This document shows, one piece after another, positions 12,501 to 20,963 of a stretch of 64,000 nt of DNA; positions within the stretch are counted from its first letter, which is position 1; each line of letters opens with the position of its first letter. Under the pieces are notes generated by a model, which saw only the letters and a list, made by a program, of their open reading frames with translations, was not told the origin of the DNA and searched no databases. Made by a program: the position numbers and the translations under genes. Origin of the DNA: Halichondria panicea (taxonomy: Eukaryota > Porifera > Demospongiae > Suberitida > Halichondriidae); contig NC_087379.1 of NCBI RefSeq assembly GCF_963675165.1, forward strand, positions 7,594,339-7,658,338, read 5' to 3'.

Positions 12501-14694
12501 GTTTATAGCATCAATAAGCCATAACTTTAGTATTTGAGCATTTTTAAACAACCTTACTTAGTTCTGTGTTTTCTATTTTATGATTTTCTGAAAACTTAAT
12601 TAAAAGACAGGCCCAGATGATCAAAAGTATATTTGGGCGCGACAAAATTTCCCTGGAAATAAGAAATGATGGCCCGTTTCAAAATTGAAATTTGAGCATA
12701 CCATCTGAAAGATAATCTGAGAGGGGAAAACGCTTTCAGAAAATCAGAGAATCGTTGAATTTGTACCATAAGAACTCTAGTTACATACATGCACATTGTT
12801 GCCTGGCCAACAAGCTAAGCTCACCTGTGTCATCTGATCATTCCAACCACCATGCCCCTCCTGCATGAGCTTGAATACCTCCACATCCAGTGTGACTCTC
12901 ACACTGTCTCCTTGTGTGAAGGTAGAGGGTGGAGCCAGCTGTGACTCTGGGTAAGGGGCACCTGCATGTCACATGACAGTAGTAGCGGGTCATGTGACTA
13001 CACAGGACGATGGCTTACCTAATACTGCCAGGTGTTCAGAATAGTAGTAGCCACCGTTACTACACGAAGTGCACTTGATATCCACCTGTGACAAAAAAAG
13101 AGACAGTTTCAAAACATTCTGTAGCTCTTGAATACCGGCCATAATAGCGCGAAATGTTCGTGGAATGGCCTCTAAAAGCATATTTCGCTGAATAAATAAA
13201 TTTCGCAATATTTGGTCAAATGACAGTTTTCCATTAGTTAACTTGAGGATTGCTAACCCATGAAAACCTTCGAAAATTTCGCATGTTACATAGTATGTCC
13301 ATAATTAGATCACACATAAGGAGCTAGATTGTTCACGGGACCACTCACTCACCTTTCCCTTGTGTCCAACTCTGTACACATTTTTCTTCTTGCTCACTCT
13401 CCACTCAACCTCCACCACACTCCGCTGATGAGGGGTCAAAGTACATTCATTATTACCTCTAATACTAGCCCGGGGGGCCGGCCTCACCTTGGACTCGTTG
13501 CCCCATCCTTGTAACTCAAACACCTTGCCATAGCTACCAATACCACCTGCAAAGAAACAAGCAAACGCACAACTCTATAATTAAAAATAATTGTCGTATA
13601 ATTGTTAAACTATGTCAGTTTACATAAGGACAATGTTATGCAATGTAACGCAATAACACAACGATCAGCTTTACGGGGGTCAAGTGTCAAGTGCTCATAT
13701 TATTACTGCCCCTAGCTCTTACCGTCCTGGTCTCCCCAGAGCCAGTCGTGACCTCTGACGACCTCAGAATTAGGGAAAATCCCTTTAGCCATAGTACGTT
13801 TGGCACCTTTGCGTTGCTCAAGTTGAATTCTATAAAATTAATTTGTATAATAATTATTTGTAATTGCATTATTGCTTGGGGAAGAGTAGAACATCGTTAA
13901 ATGTAACCTCACGTATACCTCTTCCCCTTGTCGGAGTCCATTCTGACAAATGGGTGCTCCAGAGCATGCTTCCCCGCGTAGTAGCACACAGTACAAAGGT
14001 CGTAGTCATAGCAGCTTGCACACTTCCAGCGTATCCCGATAATAGGGCTCTCTCTACACGAGTCACACACGATGTTCATATGATGGTTGCCTAGGAGATG
14101 GGATGAGAGGGGGGGGGGTACTGACTCACTAGAACAAATTTGATAGCATTTTAATCGTGTACATTAATGTTATACAGTAGCAAACCACAAGGTGAGTCAA
14201 TTATCAACCTCTCTATTGAGAATTAACATGCTTATTAATTCAGGATGCAAATGGACCCTGTGAGAGCATGCATGACTAATTTAAAACCATTCCAGCCAGG
14301 CAATGTGCACTAAACAATCCCAGTAAAAAGGACACAAAGTTGGGATCTAAAACTCACCCAATGGAAGTAATATACATACAACACACTACTCACACACACC
14401 ACACCACACACACACCCACTCACCCACTGCAGCACTGTCATACACGAGCAGGTCGTACTTCCCGTCTATCCCACAGCGATAGTTACACCTGTTCCCACCG
14501 TCCCATTGTACAACCACGGCATGTCCGGTAGTGGTGCCCCCCTCCGTACCATGGACCCCACCCTCAATCTCTGCTACCGTACCGACTGTCCCCTCCCCTC
14601 CGTCCTGGTTGCCCCACTTCCAGTCTGGCCCTCGAACCACACGGAGACCAACCAACACTTCCATTAGTAGTATAGCTGTGAGGGTTGCAATCAT
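6595..14694 (-). CDS. MIB1: mind bomb-like E3 ubiquitin-protein ligase
   Basis: Mind bomb ubiquitinates Notch ligands (Delta/Jagged) in the signal-sending cell and drives their endocytosis. Domain order reads clearly from exons on this strand: first MIB/HERC2 domain ([20 protein letters not shown], 14660-14420); ZZ zinc finger ([19 protein letters not shown], 14090-13910); second MIB/HERC2 ([14 protein letters not shown] and following exons, 13830-13360); two REP-type modules ([10 protein letters not shown] near 12840; [12 protein letters not shown] near 12020; [17 protein letters not shown] near 11590); ankyrin repeats over exons 11250-8300; then three RING fingers (7520-7400; 7280-7015; 6760-6600) ending [16 protein letters not shown]. 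Three RINGs favour MIB1 over MIB2, which usually has two. The first Met is at 14694 and an alternative in-frame Met at 14664. Several introns carry dispersed foldback repeats. Confidence 0.9.
8545..8895. repeat. intronic foldback repeat, family A
   Basis: This is a copy of a roughly 300-bp element whose two ends are imperfect inverted repeats around 'tctgaaagcttagagagagg' / 'ccttctaagctttcagaaaa'. Related copies sit at 10740-11060, 12500-12795, 21950-22195, 32270-32470 (partial), 36190-36515, 36550-36845 and 48345-48590, all in introns of different genes. No coding capacity is visible. It is probably a non-autonomous foldback or MITE-type element. Confidence 0.7.
10740..11060. repeat. intronic foldback repeat, family A (variant with ttcggccttggaccatgg core)
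   Basis: The left arm 'attttctgaaagcttagaaa' faces the right arm 'tttctaagctttcggaagat', with a core containing 'ttcggccttggaccatgggc'. The same core is shared with the two adjacent copies at 36190-36845, which defines a subfamily distinct from the copies with a 'tttgggcctatagcccgtgg' core. Confidence 0.75.
12500..12795. repeat. intronic foldback repeat, family A
   Basis: This copy lies in a mind bomb intron. It shows 'ttttatgattttctgaaaac' on one side and 'cgctttcagaaaatcagaga' on the other, with diverged arms and a 'tatttgggcgcgacaaaatt' core. It is more degraded than the other copies. Confidence 0.6.
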
Positions 14695-15024
14695 ATAAGA
14701 GCTAGGGTGTAGGTTGCATTGTAGCCAGTCTTTAAATGCGAGTTATAAGCTTATTAGGTTTGTAATGAGTTTAATATTATCACAGACCTGTCACAAAAAC
14801 AAAAAAAAGGCTTACCTTAACAAAACCTAGCCAGAGTTTTAAAGCAGTGCTGTGTCTTGGTGTTCTAATTTCAGGGTGGCTGTCGGCATTTTATATCATG
14901 TCATGCATGTTGACATAAAGCTTGAAATAGGTAATTCTTGTGACGCAAGGGGGAACTCCCTGGGGCTCCCCTAGCTTGTTGATCTCCAAAAGTGGGCGTA
15001 TCTGCTTGTGTACAATTTACAAGC
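14695..15024. promoter_or_regulatory. probable bidirectional promoter, mind bomb / coiled-coil gene
   Basis: The starts of the minus-strand mind bomb gene and the plus-strand coiled-coil gene are 330 bp apart, so the two core promoters must share this gap. I see no clear TATA box placed for either gene. The call rests on geometry. Confidence 0.45.
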
Positions 15025-17190
15025 ATGGCTACCAAAGAAAAGCCTGAAGAGTGAGTTTATTCCCACATGAGGGAGCAAGAAGCTACTGAATAGCTAGCCT
15101 AGGTAGCTAAGGATAGATCTAGCTAGCTGACATTATAGCTAGGCTATCAGTAATACCTTTTATTTCACTGTCCTTGCAGTAGTGGTGAGGTCCCAGCCGA
15201 CACTAGCACTGCCCCTGAGGCAGTCCCTGGGGTAACTGGGCTGAGAGATAAGATCAGAGAACTGGAGAGGAAAGTATCTACTCTGAACAATGACAACAGT
15301 CGGCTAAAGAACGAGTTACGATTCACAATGAATCACCAGACGTCAGTTATATAGCTACTTATATATACACACACTGACAGTCCCCTTGTTATTTATTGCA
15401 GGAGAATGTCTGGGGATAAAATGGATTCTTTACAGCATGAAATTGATGTGCTGGAAGCAAGAAATGACAAGGTACAGCGTTTCCCTAGCCTAGTCCGGGG
15501 GACATACTACCCTTGGCCTAGGGTCAGATCTGATGTCCCCCATCTTACAGCTATATTTATATGGCCTACTGAATAGTAAATTAGTTCTGAATGGCTAGCA
15601 TTATACTAGATAATAGCTTGATACAGTATCATTGCAGTAGTTTAGGGAAGTACAGTATCTATGATTAAAACCTGCTTCCACTATATTCGTTGCTATACTG
15701 TATATGCAGCTCGGAAAAGATCTAATGAAAACGGAGGCAGACTTACAGAGTGTGAGACATGCTAAAGCCCAGTCTGATGCAGAGTACACAGCCAATATCA
15801 CCTCTCAAACAACAGGTCAGCATGCACATTATCTTTGTACCCTCCCCTCTGTACTCAGTAAGATATCTTGTACTCCAAGATTATGCACTACCTTGTACCA
15901 TTGTATCACAGCACTGGTGGAGCGGCTAACCACAGCTCAAGGAGAGCAGGAGAGGGAGGTACAAGCTGAGCTGAACAAGGCGCTTAAATGGAGGGAGAGC
16001 GTTATCACTAAGATGCAAGAAATGGGCATCAGTTTTGAGTAAGTTTTGCAGGTTACACTAAAAATGCTAATTGCAACTATCGTGAATTTTTAGAGATATT
16101 TTTGAAGATGATTCTGAGGAGCTGAAAGAAATAGATCGTCCAATAGGAGAAGTAAGTTGATTAAAGAAACGAGATTTTATGTTATGGCTTATTAAACAGG
16201 GGCTTGGGAGTTGGCTGGAGTCTCTTCGCAGTGGTACTAGCGCTCTGGCAATGCAGAAAACTGGCCTCTTGATTGTGGAGGAAGTAAAAAGAAAGAGAGA
16301 GAACAACAAAAGGAAAATACAAGAGTTGGTGGACTTTTTGAGACAAGAAATAGATGCCTCAAAAGCTAAAGTGAGTAATCACATGCACATTGATGCCACG
16401 TGCAATAACTGTTTTTATTCAGAAACATACTCTGGAAAATGACGTAGCGAGACTGAGACAAAAACTTGAGATGGCGGAAACAGAGTTTAAACTTGTTGAT
16501 AGGCAGAGAGTGAAGACACTCCAGGTGAGGTCCCGCATTATAGTCTAAGGTAATAATTATGCTAATGGTTGCCTTGCTCTGCAGAGTCGGCTACAAGCAG
16601 CCATTATTGAGAAAGACCAATGGAAAAAAAAAGCCGACAAGTACGAAGATGCATTAGAAACGATGAAAATAATCAACAGGTGATTCGTTGTATGCTGTAA
16701 ACATAATATAATAAGTATGTACACATGCAGTCTACAGAAGTCTCTCTCAAAAGAAGAAGATATCAGAAAGAAGTACGATAAGGAGCTCCATCGCTCACAA
16801 GCTGAGAAACTGGTACTGACTGATCAGCTCGAGGCAGCACTACAGGACAGGAACAAGTGTGTGAGGGAACGAAATGATGTCATCCAAGAGCGTAACTCCC
16901 TCGCTCTGCAAGCTCAGCAGGAATACGAGAGAGCTGAGAGGTCAGTACTTACCCCATGCAAATATTAGACCAACTGTACAATGTCATAGCAATTAATTTG
17001 CTATGGTTGCAAAGGCTAGTAACATGTCAGCACTCAGCTGTTAGCACTTGTGTGCCTGTACGGACAATAGGTTGTATGATAATTGGTTCACTGTGTGCAC
17101 TGCAGGCTTCATCGTTTGGTTGTGGTGCTAAGGAAGAAAGCTCACAACAGTGCAGGCAGTACCAAGTCACCCACGTCTTATGAACTTTAA
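15025..17190 (+). CDS. coiled-coil protein of unknown family
   Basis: I do not recognise the family. A chain of exons with phase-compatible GT-AG junctions starts MATKEKPED (15025-15050) and continues at 15180-15341, 15403-15471, 15710-15814, 15912-16039, 16092-16152, 16200-16370, 16422-16524, 16585-16680, 16728-16939 and 17106-17190. The product is about 400 residues. After an acidic N-terminus it is almost entirely heptad-rich (LRDKIRELERKVSTLNNDN; LVERLTTAQGEQEREV; LTDQLEAALQDRNKCVRERN) with few prolines, predicting long coiled coils. The C-terminus is basic (RLVVVLRKKAHNSAG), ending YEL. A polyadenylation signal AATAAA follows at 17197. The last exon and downstream flank were copied into the 19290-20330 duplication. 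A structural or cytoskeletal role is a guess from composition only. Confidence 0.7.
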
Positions 17191-17292
17191 ACTCTCAATA
17201 AATTAACATTGATCGTACCATTTCATACCATTTGAATGAACACATGATTGTACAAATAACAATCTATTGAAAAGCAATGTCAAAGTTAATTA

Positions 17293-18097
17293 TTAACAAT
17301 CAAAGTAGTCCATAACACCACCGTTCTTATACTGATCTTCACAGATAACCTTCACGAGTTTGTTGATCGACTCCGCTGGTGTCAAAACAGCCATAAATCC
17401 TTTCTTTATCTCCTCCGGTATTTTCTTATACATTTCAGTGTCACACGGCCCGGGGCTATAGTTCAATACTCGCACGTCCGGGTTTTCGGCCACGAGCACA
17501 CCAATGTACGCATTTCGAGCCGCTCTGGATGGAGAGTAGAGGGGGAAGCCGGCAATATACACGGTGGCCAGTAGAGAGGTCATGTGGATAATTAGAGACG
17601 CTTTTTGAGGAAATTTAGAGAGGAAGTGAGCCGTCAGTACGGTCATGGATGTGTAGTTGATGTCAAAGAATTTCCGAGTGGTGTGGCCATCGGAGAGTTG
17701 CGCTAGAGTGCAATCAAAAGTGTCGATCGTGCCTGCGTTGTGAACCATGATGAATTGATCGTGGCGACTGGGGTCACCAATCTTGAGGAGCGTGGGACAG
17801 AGGGATTGAAGTTGATCCAGATCACCCAGATCAATTGGGAAGACGTGCACGTTGACTCCTGGTGCTGATGACTTGATGAGTGATTTCGTCTCTTCAAGGC
17901 CATCTTTATTCCTTGCAATCAGCACCACATCACTCTTTTTACCTGCAGACCATAAAGTGTGTGTGGCTGGTATTGATGTTTGTTTACTCACCTGATTTTT
18001 CCCAGTTGTTTGAGAACTGCAGAGCTATCTCTCTTCCAAGGCCTTGGCTGGCACCAGTGATTAGGCAGAAACTGGACTTTTCAAAGACAGTTGCCAT
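17293..18097 (-). CDS. SPR: sepiapterin reductase (short-chain dehydrogenase)
   Basis: Sepiapterin reductase makes the last NADPH-dependent reductions to tetrahydrobiopterin. Two exons: 18097 to about 17990 carries the Rossmann nucleotide-binding motif LITGASQGLGREIALQF (TGAxxGxG); the second runs from about 17942 to the stop at 17293. Further family marks are ARN after the second strand, DLGDLDQLQ, VHNAGTIDTF (NAG), the Ser/Tyr active-site region MTSLLATVYIAGFPLYSPSRAARNAY, where YSPSR stands where the family has YxxxK, and VRVLNYSPGPCDTEMY, very like the vertebrate VRVLNYAPGPLDTDM. It ends KNGGVMDYFDC. The Arg in place of the usual Lys of YxxxK is unusual and could affect catalysis, although surrounding identity supports the family. 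It shares a 299-bp divergent gap with JAGN1. Confidence 0.85.
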
Positions 18098-18396
18098 TGC
18101 AGAAATCTGCTGTCTGGATCTGTTTACAATAATAGTTATTGAAAAACAGTTAGTTCCACTACATCTATGGTTCCACTGAAGATCTTTCCTAGCTAGCTGG
18201 GCAGAGCCCGGCACCCGTTCCCTAGTTGGGCGGAGCCCGACCGTCAGGGACGGTCGGGCTCCGCCCAACTAGATCTTTCCCTAAGCTTATAGCTCTGAAA
18301 GAGGAGGTCAAGGTCTAAAATGCTCTTTTATTGGAATTCTAACAGTTTCTCAGCCACAAGAGATCACAGTCTTCTGTTCCTCCTGAATATATTTTG
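18098..18396. promoter_or_regulatory. probable bidirectional promoter, SPR / JAGN1
   Basis: SPR starts at 18097 (minus) and JAGN1 at 18397 (plus), leaving 299 bp for both promoters. A perfect GC-rich palindrome (18222-18272) lies in the middle. No TATA box is convincing. Confidence 0.5.
18222..18272. repeat. perfect GC-rich palindrome, 24-bp arms, 3-nt loop
   Basis: The left arm 18222-18245 and right arm 18249-18272 are exact reverse complements, separated by AGG. The arms contain GGGCGGAGCCCGACCGTC and start with CTAGTTG. A weaker related block (GGGCAGAGCCCGGCACCC) lies just upstream at about 18200. The arms are far more GC-rich than the flanking DNA. Confidence 0.9.
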
Positions 18397-18879
18397 ATGG
18401 CATCAAGAGTTGGATCACGACCAGACGGTACAGATGGATCAGACTTCTCCCACAGAGAACGGGTAGCCTCCCACTACAAGCAAAGTGCTGAGCTGAAGCC
18501 AAAACTAAATCGCGTTCTCAAGCTACAAATCCTGTGTGGAACCATGTGCCTAATACTTGGAATCGTTGTTGCTTATGACTACACCGCTCTGCTATGCTCT
18601 GTCGGCTACCTGATTGGATTACCTCTGGCGTACATGGCCTTACGTTCCAACAGTTACAACTACATCAACTTGTACGGATGTTGCTGCTCTCTACTGGGAG
18701 TGTTCCCAATGGGGTATCTGCTCTACTCTTCTCTGTGGACTGGAGTAGTGGACAATTATCGGTACCCAAGACTGGCGGTGGCCGTCACTGTCATCACTGT
18801 CAACACTATGGGAATGTACATTGCCAAGAACCTCATGAGTGCATGGACCATCTCTAGACCTCAAACCAAGAGGCGGTAG
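18397..18879 (+). CDS. JAGN1: Jagunal homolog 1
   Basis: JAGN1 is an ER membrane protein needed for ER organisation and early secretory traffic. This is a single-exon frame of 160 residues, close to the usual family length (vertebrate about 183). The N-terminus MASRVGSRPDGTDGSDFSHRER closely matches the conserved Jagunal start (TDGSDFxHRERVAxHYxxS). Four hydrophobic segments follow (about residues 47-65, 66-84, 91-112 and 121-145), and the C-terminus TKRR is basic, as expected for an ER-retained cytosolic tail. A TTG codon directly upstream extends the open frame, but the ATG at 18397 fits the family. A polyadenylation signal AATAAA lies at 18969. Confidence 0.9.
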   Translation: MASRVGSRPDGTDGSDFSHRERVASHYKQSAELKPKLNRVLKLQILCGTMCLILGIVVAYDYTALLCSVGYLIGLPLAYMALRSNSYNYINLYGCCCSLLGVFPMGYLLYSSLWTGVVDNYRYPRLAVAVTVITVNTMGMYIAKNLMSAWTISRPQTKRR

Positions 18880-18968
18880 AAGCATTTATTATTTTTTCTG
18901 TTAGTTAGTTCAATGTTTAATAGCATTGTAATATTAAATTCAATTATTGTCATATCCAATCAAATGTT

Positions 18969-18974
18969 AATAAA
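18969..18974 (+). terminator. polyadenylation signal of JAGN1
   Basis: An AATAAA hexamer lies 90 bp after the JAGN1 stop codon. Confidence 0.6.
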
Positions 18975-19289
18975 GTACCACTCTTCACACAACTCATTTC
19001 AGCCAATACTTTCTCCTACATTACTTTTCTCCTAATTGGACCTAGTGATGGTGGAAAGCCTCATTACTTATTATGGAAATAACTACCGTTTGTTGCGTTT
19101 TCTTACCAAGTTTTGCCTACGAGTGTGTTGTGTTTTTCTCTCAAAAAAAATTTTTATACATGTATACCATCAACCAGCAAAAAAAAACTACAACTGTATA
19201 GCAGGAGACTGTTTCTAATGAAAGACAGCAGGAGGCTGCTGTTACCTAATGAAGGCAGCAGGAAGTGGGCTGGCCATGACCGTTCCCGG

Positions 19290-20330
19290 CCACTACAGCT
19301 CCGGTTTATAAGAAAGAGCTCACAACAGTGCAGGCAGTACCAAGTCACCATGAATTTTAAACTCTTAATTAATTAATTAATTAATTAATTAACATCGTTT
19401 TATGACCATTGAACACATAATTGTATACAGATATTATATAAATGTCAATTTAACAATCAAAGTAGTCCATAACACAACCGTTCTTATACTGATCTTCACT
19501 GATAACCTTCACAAGCTTGTTGATCGACTCCTCTGGTTCACTCATAAATCCTTTCTTTATCTCCTCCGGTATCATCGCATACATTTCAGTGTCACATGGC
19601 CCAGGGCTATAGTTCAATACTCGCACGTCCGGGTTTTCGTCCACGAGCACACCAATGTACGCATTCCGAGCCGCTCTGGATGGAGAGTAGAGAGCGTAGC
19701 CGGCAATATACACGGTGGCCAGTAGAGAGGTCATGTGGATAATTAGAGACGCTTTTTGGGAAATTTAGAGAGGAAGTGAGCCGTCAGTACGGCCATCGAT
19801 GTGTAGTTGATGTCAAAGAATTTCCGAGTAGTGTGGCCATCGGAGAGTTGCGCTAGAGTGCAATCAAAAGTGTCGATCGTGCCTGCGTTGTGAACCATGA
19901 TGAATTGATCGTGTCGACTGGGGTCACCAATCTTGAGGAGCGTGGGACAGAGGGCTTGAAGTTGGTCCAGATCACCCAGATCGATTGGGAAGATGTGCAC
20001 ATTGACTCCTGGTGCTGATGACTTGATGAGTGATTTCGTCTCTTCAAGGCCATCTTTATTCCTTGCAATCAGCACCACATCACTCTTTTTACCTGCAGAC
20101 TATAAAGTGGGTAGGTACGTGTGGCTGGTATTGATGTTTATTATTTTAGCTCTGAAAATGCTCTTGGTATTTTTTCTGTTTACAATTTGTCATGCATATC
20201 CAATCAAATGTTAATATAAAATTCCTACTCTAATATTTTTCACACAACTCCTTTCAGCCAATACCTTTTCTCCTAATTGGACCTAGTGATGGTGAAAGCC
20301 GCATTACTTATTATGGAAATAACTACCGTT
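19290..20330. repeat. segmental duplication of the SPR / coiled-coil 3' region
   Basis: 19310-20100 repeats 17135-17945 in order: a remnant of the coiled-coil gene's last exon (gctcacaacagtgcaggcag), its 3' flank, then SPR exon 2. 20180-20330 repeats sequence found after JAGN1 at about 18950-19095 (ccaatcaaatgttaat, cctaattggacctagtgatg). The arrangement suggests a local duplication followed by deletions. Confidence 0.8.
19450..20092 (-). pseudogene. SPR: second sepiapterin reductase copy, broken
   Basis: This is a near-identical copy of SPR exon 2, starting at the same acceptor (about 20092) and ending in the same DYFDC stop at 19450. It is broken in two ways. First, one base is missing near 19758 (first copy tttttgaggaaatt, here tttttgggaaatt), which splits the frame between the LSKFP and MTSLL segments. 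Second, no counterpart of exon 1 with the TGASQGLG cofactor loop is present upstream. A few codons near the 3' end are also lost (GFMSEPEESIN against GFMAVLTPAESIN). High remaining identity implies a recent duplication. It is unlikely to make an enzyme. Confidence 0.85.
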
Positions 20331-20394
20331 TTCTACCCTGTTATGTGTTTTTCTCTCCAAAAATTTTTACAAAAAAAAACTACCACTGTAGCCG

Positions 20395-20560
20395 GAGGGC
20401 TGTTGACTATCACAATGAAAGACTACAGGACTCAGAGGGCTGTGATCTAATGAAAGACTACAGGAGGGGCTGTGATCTAATGAAAGACTACAGGAGGGCT
20501 GTGATCTAATGAAAGACTACAGGATACCTGTTGACTATCACAATGAAAGACGACAGGAAA
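20395..20560. repeat. short tandem repeat, about 29 bp
   Basis: Copies of 'gggctgtgatctaatgaaag' followed by 'actacagga' repeat about three to four times, with diverged outer copies (ctgttgactatcacaatgaaag). Related blocks (aatgaaagacagcaggaggc) appear at 19215-19260, so this repeat belongs to the duplicated segment. Confidence 0.65.
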
Positions 20561-20963
20561 GTGAGTGACCAGTTTCCCGGCCACCCACCTACAGCTCCGG
20601 AGCCCCGGTTTATAACCCACACGCTACATGGGTGAACTGCAATAAGTCAAAAATGTAGGAGGAAGGGGATCTTTCAGCCTCGATCCCAGGCCGCACTGAA
20701 GATGAGGCTGCCTTGAAGCATTGCAGCAGCAATGTATCATGATAATAATTATAATGTGTACTATTACTAATAGCTTTTAGTATTAGTAGTTTTATGTTAT
20801 GTAGCTTTGGCACCTCCACCGAGGCATCAGCACCCGTTGCTTTCATTTCTCTTCTGTTTTCATTGAGCTTCAAAACCATAAGACAGCAAAATAACAAAGT
20901 GTTTGTATGGGATTTTATTCTACTCAGTCATATCTCTACTAGTAAATGTGTCCATTGCATGTT

